Source: Hydrogenophaga intermedia (GTDB lineage Bacteria > Pseudomonadota > Gammaproteobacteria > Burkholderiales > Burkholderiaceae_C). Taken from it: a stretch of 7,520 nucleotides of DNA. The number at the start of each line of letters is the position of its first letter. Positions within the stretch are counted from its first letter, which is position 1. Location of the stretch: the NCBI GenBank assembly GCA_945869245.1, contig CAMBOY010000156.1, positions 1-7,520 on the forward strand, written 5' to 3'. Position numbers and translations under genes: made by a program. This document shows positions 1 to 6,371 of this stretch, piece by piece. The notes under the pieces are model-generated. The model was given only the letters and a program-made list of their open reading frames with translations. It ran no database searches and was not told where the DNA came from.

Positions 1-75
<75 letters not shown>

Positions 76-86
76 ACACAAGGCGC

Positions 87-116
87 ATTGTATGCAGCGC
101 CACGTGTGGTGTTCAA
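87..116 (-). promoter_or_regulatory. Promoter of the tRNA-Ala gene
   Basis: On the minus strand a -35 element TTGAAC (111-116, 4 of 6 consensus bases) and a -10 element TACAAT (87-92, 5 of 6) are separated by 18 bp. The -10 ends 11 nt before the first base of the mature tRNA, so the predicted start gives a 5' leader of only a few bases. The -35 directly touches the hairpin at 117-139. This is a sequence match only; no start site is known. Confidence 0.7.
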
Positions 117-139
117 GTGCGGGGCACAAGTCCCCGCAC
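117..139 (-). terminator. Hairpin after the helicase stop codon, probable terminator
   Basis: A perfect 8-bp GC-rich stem (GTGCGGGG/CCCCGCAC) with a 7-nt loop begins 7 nt beyond the helicase stop codon. In the minus-strand direction it is followed by TTGAAC rather than a run of T, so it is a poor classical intrinsic terminator. It may act as a 3' end stabiliser or a Rho-assisted end. The six bases after the stem are also the -35 of the tRNA promoter. Confidence 0.5.
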
Positions 140-146
140 ACGGCGC

Positions 147-1988
147 TCAGCGCGAGCGAACCTGGCGACCGGCGGGTTTGCCGTTGCCACGGCCTTCGCT
201 GCGAAAGCCGCCTTCGCTGCGAAAACCACCCTCGTGGCGGGGACCGCTGTCGTTGCGAAAGCCCTCGCGCGCGGGACGGGCGTGGGCTGGGCGCTCAAAC
301 CGCGCATCGGCGCCACGCGGTACCTGGGCCGGGCGCGCAAACTGGTCGCCGCGCGGCTCGGCACGCCCACCCCAGGACTTGTCGGTCTGGCCAAAACTGG
401 CAAAACCACGCCCCGGCTCGGAACGGCCCTCGGGACGGGCGCCCCGGTTGTCAAAGCGGTTGTCGGAACGGCCTTCGAAACGGCGCTCGCCATCGCGGGC
501 AAAACCACCGCCGTCGCGCCCAAACCCGGCACCACCAGGACGGCCACGGCCAGCGCCGCCGCCCTTGCCAAAGGCGGGCTTTTTGTCCACCGGCATGCGC
601 TGCTGTGGCTCCATGCCAGGCACGGTTTCAGGCTTGATGCGCTGCTGGGTGAACGCCTCGATGTCAAAGATCTTGCGGCGGTCGCGGAACTCGGCCAAGG
701 TCACGGCCAAACCGGTGCGCCCAGCGCGGCCAGTGCGGCCAATGCGGTGGGTGTAGTCCTCGGCCTTCATGGGCAAACCATAGTTGAAGACGTGGGTGAT
801 GGTGGGCACGTCGATGCCACGCGCGGCCACATCGGTGGCCACCAAGAACTGCACCTGGCCGCTGCGCAGCGCCATCAGGCGGCGGTTGCGCAAGCCCTGG
901 CTCAGCGCGCCATGCAATGCCACAGCGGCAAAGCCGGCCTGCTGCAGGTCATTGGCTAGGCCGTCGCACTCGATCTGGGTGCTGGCAAACACAATGGCCT
1001 GGTCGATGCTGGTGTCGCGCAGCCAGTGGTCCAACAGACGGCGCTTGTGGTCGGCGTTGTCGGCCCAGTACAGGCGCTGCTCAATGCTGGCGTGCTTTTC
1101 TTGTGGGCTGTCGATTTGAATCTTTTGCACATGGGCGCCGTTCTCGTGCATGACGCGCATGGCCAATTGCTGGATGCGCGGCGCAAAGGTGGCGCTGAAC
1201 ATCATGGTCTGGCGGCGATTGGACGTGAGCTGGTTGACTTCGGCCAGATCGTCGGAGAAGCCCAGATCCAACATGCGGTCGGCTTCGTCGACCACCAAGA
1301 ACTGCACTTTATCGAGCTTGATCTGCAGCGAGCGCTGCAGGTCCAGCAGACGGCCGGGCGTAGCCACCACCAAATCGGCGTTTTGCAGCTTGGCAATTTG
1401 CAACTGGTAGGGCATGCCGCCGACCACGCTGGCCACACGCAGACCTTTGCAATGGCGCACCAGTTCAATGGCGTCGTGCGCCACCTGTTGGGCCAATTCG
1501 CGGGTGGGGCACAAAATCAGGGCGCCAGGTGTGGCTGCCTTGAAGTGGCGCGGGTCAGCCGGGTTCTTGCGCTTGGGGGCTTTGGGTGGTGCTTCGCCAC
1601 GGGCCAGGGCTTCGGCGGTCAGACGCTCACGCTCCAAGCGGGCTTCTTCGGCCGCAGCGGCTTGCTGGCCCAACAGGGTGTGGAGCACGGGCAACAGGAA
1701 GGCGGCGGTTTTGCCGCTGCCGGTTTGGCTGGAGACCAACAGGTCGGCATAGCCTTCGCCTGCGTTCAACACACGCGGAATGGCCTGCACCTGCACGGCG
1801 GTGGGTTGTTCGTAGCCCATGTCGGCCACGGCTTGCACCAGCTCGGGCGCCAGGCCCATTTTAACAAACGCTTCAGGCAGGCCTTTGGGGGCAGCGGCTT
1901 GAACGGGGGCGTCCATCGGGGAATCGATCACCACAGCGGTGTCAATACTGCTGTCGGCGGCGACGGAGGAAGAAAAAGAATTGTCCAT
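147..1988 (-). CDS. rhlE: DEAD-box ATP-dependent RNA helicase, RhlE-like
   Basis: This cytoplasmic ATP-dependent RNA helicase of 613 aa has all the diagnostic motifs in order. They are the Q motif (GYEQPTAVQ, about 58-66), Walker A SQTGSGKT (87-94), PTRELAQQ (161-168), TPGRLLD (210-216), DEAD (234-237), SAT (265-267), ATDVAARGID (384-393) and HRIGRTGRAG (414-423). Two regions are unusual. About 45 charged residues (109-153, rich in A, E, R and K) separate motifs I and Ia. Residues from about 470 to the end are a low-complexity Gly/Arg/Phe/Asp-rich tail, as in many RhlE proteins, which usually contributes RNA binding. The ATG at 1988 gives an extended N-terminus of about 40 residues before the helicase core. 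It has no clear Shine-Dalgarno sequence, so Met25 or Met44 cannot be excluded. Family role: rRNA and mRNA remodelling, ribosome assembly and often cold adaptation. The paralogue-level name is inferred. Confidence 0.95.
   Translation of the reverse strand: MDNSFSSSVAADSSIDTAVVIDSPMDAPVQAAAPKGLPEAFVKMGLAPELVQAVADMGYEQPTAVQVQAIPRVLNAGEGYADLLVSSQTGSGKTAAFLLPVLHTLLGQQAAAAEEARLERERLTAEALARGEAPPKAPKRKNPADPRHFKAATPGALILCPTRELAQQVAHDAIELVRHCKGLRVASVVGGMPYQLQIAKLQNADLVVATPGRLLDLQRSLQIKLDKVQFLVVDEADRMLDLGFSDDLAEVNQLTSNRRQTMMFSATFAPRIQQLAMRVMHENGAHVQKIQIDSPQEKHASIEQRLYWADNADHKRRLLDHWLRDTSIDQAIVFASTQIECDGLANDLQQAGFAAVALHGALSQGLRNRRLMALRSGQVQFLVATDVAARGIDVPTITHVFNYGLPMKAEDYTHRIGRTGRAGRTGLAVTLAEFRDRRKIFDIEAFTQQRIKPETVPGMEPQQRMPVDKKPAFGKGGGAGRGRPGGAGFGRDGGGFARDGERRFEGRSDNRFDNRGARPEGRSEPGRGFASFGQTDKSWGGRAEPRGDQFARPAQVPRGADARFERPAHARPAREGFRNDSGPRHEGGFRSEGGFRSEGRGNGKPAGRQVRSR
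192..224 (-). repeat. Short tandem repeat in the helicase tail
   Basis: The same 15 bases (gccttcgctgcgaaa on the plus strand) occur at 192-206 and 210-224, an 18-bp period. They encode two consecutive GGFRSE units (about residues 587-598) in the Gly/Arg-rich C-terminal tail. Degenerate relatives (EGFRND, HEGGFR) lie just before them, suggesting the tail grew by small in-frame duplications. Confidence 0.75.
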
Positions 1989-2218
1989 GTGTTGCTTTCG
2001 GCGGCACGCAGCCGCGTATCAAGAGCAAAGCAATAGGACACGCCCTGAGACGGGCAGTGACCGCGGTGCCTTGTTCGTGGTTGGCAAAAAACACATCAAC
2101 CATCAAACAAAGAACGCGGCGAAAACGGCTGAAGACAGCGCTTTTCTGGCGATAGGCCCGCAAATTTCTCGGCTGCTGTGCGCAGCGACAATGGGGCTCT
2201 GAGGTGTGAGGCAGATGC
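1989..2218 (-). other. Upstream/leader region of the helicase gene
   Basis: This gap lies between the phosphate transporter terminator and the helicase start, and it should contain the helicase promoter. I found no convincing -35/-10 pair. The minus strand contains a T-rich stretch around 2083-2091 and a small hairpin (5-bp stem GCGGC/GCCGC, 5-nt loop, 2001-2015) 12 nt before the start codon. No Shine-Dalgarno-like sequence is visible. A structured 5' leader is possible but not shown, and no coding gene is evident. Confidence 0.35.
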
Positions 2219-2246
2219 AAAAAACCGCTACCTCATCGGCAGCGGT
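2219..2246 (-). terminator. Intrinsic terminator of the phosphate transporter gene
   Basis: On the minus strand a 6-bp stem ACCGCT/AGCGGT (2241-2246 and 2224-2229) with an 11-nt loop is followed at once by a run of T. The six plus-strand A residues at 2219-2224 give a T tract that overlaps the last stem base. It begins 35 nt beyond the transporter stop codon, a normal place for a Rho-independent terminator. It should also separate the transporter transcript from the helicase gene. Confidence 0.8.
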
Positions 2247-2281
2247 CTCGTATTATGGCAGATTATGGGGAAAACCCCAAA

Positions 2282-3868
2282 TCACGACAACACAGCGGCC
2301 ACCACGTGGTACAGCAAGGCGGCGACCACTGCCGTGGCTGGTACGGTAACGATCCAGGCCGCCACAATGCGCATGACGGCCGATCGTTTGACGATTTCCT
2401 TCTTGTAGGCTTTCTTAAAGGCCTTGCGCTCTGCCTTGTCGAACACAGCGCCTTCGGCCATGGCCCGGTCGCTGGCGCGTTGTTTCATGTCGGCGAGCAT
2501 GCGCTTTTTCTCGTGCACCTCGGCCGACTCAAACCGCTTGAGGTAGTTTTCCACCGCCTCGCGGTCGTCGCCGCCATGGCCCGAGCGCACCGCTTGCTCC
2601 ATCTTGGCGTAATTGACCTTAAGCAGCTCACGCAGAAAACCCACGCCAAACACCGCCCCAATGGTGACATGGGTGGTCGAAATCGGCATGCCCAGTTGCG
2701 AGGCGGCGATCACCGTCAGGGTGGCCGCCATGGCGATGGAATACGCCCGCATGTTGTCGAGTTCGGTGATCTCCTTGCCCACGGTGCGAATCAGTCGGGC
2801 ACCGTACAAGGCCAAACCCACGGCCAAACCCATCGCCCCTAGCACCATGATCCACAAGGGGGTGGCCGCCTTGGACGCGATGGCGCCGGACTTGACGACC
2901 TCAAAAATGGCGGCCAGCGGGCCGATGGCATTGGCAACGTCGTTGGCGCCATGGGCGAAACTCAGCAGCGCGGCCGAGCACACCAGTGGCCACACAAACA
3001 AGCGGTTGACCCCGTCCTTGCTGTTGGCTTGGCGCGCCGAGACGCGCGCAATCGGCGCGCGCACCAGCAGCCAGGTCAACAAGCCAATGCCCGCGCCGGC
3101 CAGCACAGCGGGCACAAAGCCTACCTTGACCAACTGCCCCAACCCTTTGAGCAACATATACGTGCCAAAGGCCCAGGCCATCACCGCGATCAGCCAAGGC
3201 ACCACACGGGCGGCGGCTTCTGTTTTTTCGCTGCGGTAGGTGATGCTGCGCTTGATGATGTAGAGCACACTGGCAGCCAAGGCACCGCCCAGCAGCGGCG
3301 AGATGACCCAGCTCGCCACAATCGCGGAAATGGTGTTCCAGTTGACCAAATCCCAGCCACCAGCGGCGATACCAGCACCCATCACCGCGCCGATGATGGA
3401 ATGGGTGGTGGACACCGGCGCCCCCAAGGCGGTAGCCAAATTGAGCCACAGGGCGCCGGCCAGCAAAGCAGCAAGCATGACCCAGGCGAAGTGCTGTGCA
3501 TCGCCCACGCGGTTGATGTCGATGATGCCGCCCTTGATGGTGCCCACCACCTCGCCGCCGGCGATGATGGCGCCCATCATTTCAAACACGGCGGCCACCG
3601 CAATGGCCCAGCCCATGGTCATGGCGCCAGAGCCCACCGCAGGGCCCATGTTGTTGGCCACGTCGTTGGCGCCAATGTTCATCGCCATGTAGCAACCCAC
3701 CACCGCCGACACAATCAACAACCACGTGGCTTGCGAACTCAACCCGAGGATGTTGACCCCGGTCAACGAGACGTACAGGCCAGCCAGCACCAAAAACAGG
3801 AGGGCACCACCGAGTTGCAAGACGTCTTGGTAGCGCTGGACAAATGGGCTTCGCTGCTTGGAACGCAT
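2282..3868 (-). CDS. PiT-family inorganic phosphate transporter (PHO4 superfamily)
   Basis: This 528-aa inner-membrane permease would take up phosphate using an ion gradient. The family's duplicated architecture is visible: GANDVANNMGP (66-76) with STTHSIIGA (153-161) in the first half, and GANDVANAIGP (307-317) with STTHVTIGA (397-405) in the second. Many hydrophobic segments lie between, for example near 19-35, 84-104, 125-147, 222-241, 250-269, 338-356 and 499-527. Between the second STTH helix and the last membrane segment is a hydrophilic, highly charged stretch of about 80 residues (415-495), rich in K, E, R and D and probably a cytoplasmic helical domain. No DUF47/PhoU-like partner gene is adjacent in this window. 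The ATG at 3868 retains the first hydrophobic segment and fits the family, but no Shine-Dalgarno is visible. A Pho-box-like sequence touches the start codon. Whether the driving ion is H+ or Na+ cannot be told. Confidence 0.94.
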   Translation of the reverse strand: MRSKQRSPFVQRYQDVLQLGGALLFLVLAGLYVSLTGVNILGLSSQATWLLIVSAVVGCYMAMNIGANDVANNMGPAVGSGAMTMGWAIAVAAVFEMMGAIIAGGEVVGTIKGGIIDINRVGDAQHFAWVMLAALLAGALWLNLATALGAPVSTTHSIIGAVMGAGIAAGGWDLVNWNTISAIVASWVISPLLGGALAASVLYIIKRSITYRSEKTEAAARVVPWLIAVMAWAFGTYMLLKGLGQLVKVGFVPAVLAGAGIGLLTWLLVRAPIARVSARQANSKDGVNRLFVWPLVCSAALLSFAHGANDVANAIGPLAAIFEVVKSGAIASKAATPLWIMVLGAMGLAVGLALYGARLIRTVGKEITELDNMRAYSIAMAATLTVIAASQLGMPISTTHVTIGAVFGVGFLRELLKVNYAKMEQAVRSGHGGDDREAVENYLKRFESAEVHEKKRMLADMKQRASDRAMAEGAVFDKAERKAFKKAYKKEIVKRSAVMRIVAAWIVTVPATAVVAALLYHVVAAVLS

Positions 3869-3890
3869 AAATATGACAGTTTGAAGAAAG
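3869..3890 (-). promoter_or_regulatory. Candidate Pho box next to the phosphate transporter start
   Basis: Read on the minus strand, two 7-mers, CTTTCTT and CTGTCAT, are separated by CAAA, and the second is followed by ATTT and then the ATG. The second matches the PhoB half-site consensus CTGTCAT exactly, the first matches 5 of 7, and the 11-bp spacing with A/T-rich linkers is that of a Pho box. Its position over the translation start suits repression better than activation. In E. coli, pitB is known to be repressed by PhoB at low phosphate. PhoB binding here is inferred. Confidence 0.5.
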
Positions 3891-3931
3891 TCATGATTTT
3901 GACACGACCGTGGCTGCGCCTAGCCTGCCCG

Positions 3932-3949
3932 CCCGGTCTGGGCACCGGG
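3932..3949 (-). other. GC hairpin downstream of the M14 peptidase gene
   Basis: A 6-bp stem (CCCGGT/ACCGGG) with a 6-nt loop lies 24 nt beyond the peptidase stop codon, in the 105-bp gap before the phosphate transporter start. It has no T tract, so it is at best a weak or Rho-assisted terminator. Such stems arise easily by chance in DNA this GC-rich. Confidence 0.25.
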
Positions 3950-3973
3950 GCCTTCGCGCTGAAAACAGCCGGC

Positions 3974-4900
3974 TCAGGCGCCTGCGGTGACCCAACGCAG
4001 CGCTGCCTGCACCGCCACCGCTTGGGCTAGGTTGCAGCGCTCGGGCGTGGTGCGCGGGCTGTCGGGAAACACCTCGGTGGTGGTGGTGTAGCGCGCGCCG
4101 GTGACGCTGGCACACAGGCCCAAAGCCTTGAGCGGATAGCGGATCACACCGGGCGCTGCCACCGGGCTGCCGATCAGCCATCCTTGGGCATCGGCCTCGG
4201 CGATGTGGGTCACCTCGGCCACCGCCTGCAGCACCGCTTGCTGGAAGGCCGGCTGCGGGTTCTCGCTGTCGTCGACCAAATAAAAGCCATCGGGGATGCT
4301 GCCTGGCACAAAAGGCTGACCGTCGCGCGCAGCAAGCGCGGGGCGAAACTCGGTCTCGTCGCTGAGCGTGGTTTCGTGCAGGTCCACATGGGCCACGAAG
4401 TCGGCCTGCCATTGCTGGCGCACCTGGGCCACCAGGCGCATCACGGCGGCGGATTCCTGGCTGGGGCTGGGGGTTTTGAACGAGCGGTTGGGGTCGATGC
4501 CGTCCCAGTTCCAGCGGTGCACCCGCTCATAGGCCCAAGGGCTGACACAAGGCAGCACCAACAGATTGGCCCGGTCGTCCCACTCCAGCGCGTGGGTGGC
4601 CAAAAAGTGCAGCGCGCCCCATACGCCGCTGGTCTCGTAACCATGCACACCACCGGTCACCAGCACCCAGGGTAGTCCAGCCTGCCAGCGGTTGCGCACC
4701 GCCCACACCGCGTAGTGGGCATCGGGGTACTGGATGTCGCCACAGCGCTGCCGCTGCAAGCCCTCGGGCAACGCGGCGATGGCGGTCAACACGTCGGTGT
4801 ACGCACGCTGCACGCGCTGGCGCGCACGCCAGGTGTCGAACTCGGCAGATCCCCAGGGCTGGCCGGGTGTGCCAATGGGGTGCTCGGCAAAAGTGGGCAT
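3974..4900 (-). CDS. M14-family zinc metallopeptidase (carboxypeptidase-like)
   Basis: This 308-aa protein has the active-site pattern of M14 metallocarboxypeptidases. HxxE lies in GGVHGYETSG (His86, Glu89; first two zinc ligands). DPNRSF has Asn138-Arg139, equivalent to the substrate-carboxylate-binding Asn-Arg pair. DLHET has His175, probably the third zinc ligand. TTTTEVFP has Glu276, the likely catalytic Glu. The fold is shared with murein-peptide amidase MpaA and with succinylglutamate desuccinylase/aspartoacylase enzymes, so the substrate (peptide, murein peptide or acyl-amino acid) cannot be fixed. There is no signal peptide, implying a cytoplasmic enzyme. The reading frame stays open to 5428, but the extension would run across the divergent plus-strand genes. 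The ATG at 4900 leaves a normal N-terminus and a 93-bp divergent gap. No Shine-Dalgarno precedes it, so the start is moderately certain. Confidence 0.87.
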   Translation of the reverse strand: MPTFAEHPIGTPGQPWGSAEFDTWRARQRVQRAYTDVLTAIAALPEGLQRQRCGDIQYPDAHYAVWAVRNRWQAGLPWVLVTGGVHGYETSGVWGALHFLATHALEWDDRANLLVLPCVSPWAYERVHRWNWDGIDPNRSFKTPSPSQESAAVMRLVAQVRQQWQADFVAHVDLHETTLSDETEFRPALAARDGQPFVPGSIPDGFYLVDDSENPQPAFQQAVLQAVAEVTHIAEADAQGWLIGSPVAAPGVIRYPLKALGLCASVTGARYTTTTEVFPDSPRTTPERCNLAQAVAVQAALRWVTAGA

Positions 4901-4937
4901 GGGGTGTGGGGCGGTGGTGCACGGCTGGTGGCCTTGC

Positions 4938-4987
4938 CAGTGTAGTGAAGGCCCTGAGCGCCGGGTAGCCGGGTCTGCCCTACACTG
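4938..4987. promoter_or_regulatory. Divergent promoter region with 8-bp inverted repeat
   Basis: CAGTGTAG (4938-4945) and CTACACTG (4980-4987) are perfect inverted copies. Their start-to-start distance is 42 bp, almost exactly four helical turns. Each copy contains TACACT, a -10-like hexamer, pointing outward: minus strand at 4939-4944 toward the peptidase, and plus strand at 4981-4986 toward the DUF2322-cds1 cluster. The plus copy ends 7 nt before the ATG at 4994, which would make that transcript leaderless or nearly so. No good -35 element is seen for either. It may be a pair of divergent promoters, a two-site operator, or both. Confidence 0.45.
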
Positions 4988-4993
4988 CGCGCC

Positions 4994-5311
4994 ATGCGAT
5001 TCACCGACCGACTCCAACAGCTCCCCTCCGTACAACACTTGGCCGCTGTGCAGGTGTTCGCGCCCGATGGTGCCTTGCTTGCCACCATCGAGAACAAGCC
5101 CGGCCAAGCCGGCTCGCTGGCGGTCTACCACGCGCTGGGTGCGCTCTATGGCGGGCAGCTCGGTCCACTGGCCGCCACGCTGGGGCTGGAATGGTACGCC
5201 GAGCACACCGCCGACGCCCTGCAGCACCCGGGCAAGCACCCCAACATCGACCGCTTGGCCACCTGGGCCCAGGGGCAAGAGGCGTACCGGGTTGTGCCGG
5301 TGCTGGCCTGA
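4994..5311 (+). CDS. Small conserved protein, DUF2322-like
   Basis: This 105-aa soluble protein has no signal peptide or membrane segment. From memory it resembles the uncharacterised DUF2322 family: a short N-terminus, an IENKPGQAGSLAVYHALG block (about 32-49), and a C-terminal AEHTADALQHPGKHPNIDRL block (about 69-88). The family assignment was not checked by search, and no biochemical function is known to me. The ATG at 4994 is the only early start. It has no Shine-Dalgarno but lies 7 nt after a TACACT -10-like hexamer, consistent with leaderless translation. The stop codon is 7 nt before the cysteine desulfhydrase-like gene, and its TGA overlaps that gene's ribosome binding site. The two are therefore very likely co-expressed, and a role linked to cysteine or sulfide metabolism is an inference from this arrangement only. 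Confidence 0.85.
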   Translation: MRFTDRLQQLPSVQHLAAVQVFAPDGALLATIENKPGQAGSLAVYHALGALYGGQLGPLAATLGLEWYAEHTADALQHPGKHPNIDRLATWAQGQEAYRVVPVLA

Positions 5312-5313
5312 GG
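5310..5313 (+). promoter_or_regulatory. Ribosome binding site for the cds1-like gene
   Basis: GAGG is placed 5 nt before the ATG at 5319 and overlaps the TGA stop of the upstream gene (5309-5311). It supports the short start for the PLP enzyme and suggests translational coupling. It is the only clear Shine-Dalgarno in this part of the window. Confidence 0.6.
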
Positions 5314-5318
5314 CGCGC

Positions 5319-6368
5319 ATGAACGCCTGGACCCACAGCGCCATTGAGCGCATCGAAGCCGACTTCTGCCGCAGCGCGGACACCCACCTGATCGCCCTGC
5401 CCTTGCCGGCGTGGTCGGCGCGTGGCATCGATTTCTACCTCAAGGACGAATCGACCCATCCCACCGGCAGCTTGAAGCACCGGCTGGCGCGTTCGCTGTT
5501 TTTGTACGCGCTGTGCAACGGCTGGCTGCGCGAGGGCACCACGGTGGTGGAAGCGTCGAGCGGGTCGACCGCGGTGAGCGAGGCCTATTTCGCCCGCCTG
5601 CTGGGCCTGCCCTTTGTGGCGGTGATGCCGCGCAGCACCTCGGCCGAAAAGATTGCGCTGATCCGCTTCTACGGCGGCGACTGCCATTTGGTCGACCACG
5701 CCAGCGAGGTCTACGCCGCCGCCCAGCATCTGGCGCGCGAGCTCAGCGGGCACTACATGGACCAGTTCACCTACGCCGAGCGGGCCACCGACTGGCGCGG
5801 CAACAACAACATCGCCCAAAGCATGTTTGAGCAGATGGCACACGAACGCCATCCGGTGCCGCGCTGGATCGTGACAGCCGCTGGTACCGGCGGCACCAGC
5901 GCCACCGTGGGTCGATTTCTGCGCTACCGCCGCCACGCCACCCGGCTGTGTGTGCCCGACCCCGAAGGCTCGGTGTTCGCGGCCTATCACGCCAGCGGCG
6001 ATGCCAGCATCACCGGCGCGGGCTCGCGCATCGAAGGCATTGGCCGCCCGCGCGTGGAGCCGAGCTTTATCCCCTCGCTGGTCGACCACATGCTGGTGGT
6101 GGACAACGCCAATTCGGTCGGTGCCATGCTGGCGCTCAGCGAACGGCTGGGCCGCAAGGTGGGCCCGTCCACCGGCACCAATCTGGTGGCCATGCTGACC
6201 CTGGCCACCGAGATGGCCGAACGCGGCGAAACCGGCTCGGTGCTCTCGCTGCTGTGCGACAGCGGCGAGCGCTATCTGGGCACTTACCACGACCCGGCTT
6301 GGGCGGCAGAGCACATGGGCGATGTGGACCGCGCACGGGCACGCTGGACGGCGCGCCTCAACGGGTAA
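5319..6368 (+). CDS. cds1: PLP-dependent cysteine synthase-family enzyme, Cds1-like L-cysteine desulfhydrase
   Basis: This 349-aa fold-type II PLP enzyme closely resembles, from memory, mycobacterial Cds1 (Rv3684), which degrades L-cysteine to pyruvate, ammonia and H2S. Visible motifs are KDESTHPTGSLKHRLA (42-57, with Lys53 the probable Schiff-base lysine), the substrate loop EASSGST (78-84), the long conserved block YMDQFTYAERATDWRGNNNI (146-165), the phosphate-binding loop GTGGT (189-193), GPSTGTN (282-288) and CDSGERYL (313-320). There is no regulatory CBS domain. The start at 5319 was chosen over longer in-frame starts because they would overlap the upstream gene and because GAGG (5310-5313) stands 5 nt before it as a Shine-Dalgarno. 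The upstream gene ends 7 nt earlier and the downstream gene begins 3 nt after the stop, so an operon is likely. Biosynthetic rather than degradative activity cannot be excluded from sequence. Confidence 0.93.
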   Translation: MNAWTHSAIERIEADFCRSADTHLIALPLPAWSARGIDFYLKDESTHPTGSLKHRLARSLFLYALCNGWLREGTTVVEASSGSTAVSEAYFARLLGLPFVAVMPRSTSAEKIALIRFYGGDCHLVDHASEVYAAAQHLARELSGHYMDQFTYAERATDWRGNNNIAQSMFEQMAHERHPVPRWIVTAAGTGGTSATVGRFLRYRRHATRLCVPDPEGSVFAAYHASGDASITGAGSRIEGIGRPRVEPSFIPSLVDHMLVVDNANSVGAMLALSERLGRKVGPSTGTNLVAMLTLATEMAERGETGSVLSLLCDSGERYLGTYHDPAWAAEHMGDVDRARARWTARLNG

Positions 6369-6371
6369 GCC

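Noticed and set aside
117..2036. Long plus-strand open frames (280 and 336 codons) opposite the helicase gene
   Set aside because: They lie antisense to a gene with all DEAD-box motifs, have no recognisable domain, and are the usual shadow of strong GC3 bias.
2082..2110. TTGATG-like -35 candidates for the helicase
   Set aside because: No acceptable -10 at 16-18 bp spacing could be found for any of them.
3897..3904. TTGACA-like plus-strand hexamer in the peptidase-transporter gap
   Set aside because: It points away from any plus-strand gene, with no -10 and no gene downstream on that strand; probably chance.
2951..4030. 359-codon plus-strand open frame opposite the phosphate transporter
   Set aside because: Low-complexity His/Gln/Gly-rich translation, antisense to a clear PiT gene; a codon-bias artefact.
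4734..5318. N-terminal extension of the cds1-like frame
   Set aside because: It overlaps the peptidase and the whole DUF2322-like gene; the Shine-Dalgarno and family N-terminus place the start at 5319.
4901..5428. N-terminal extension of the M14 peptidase frame
   Set aside because: It would overlap the divergent DUF2322-like and cds1-like genes and shows no family similarity; the ATG at 4900 gives a normal length.
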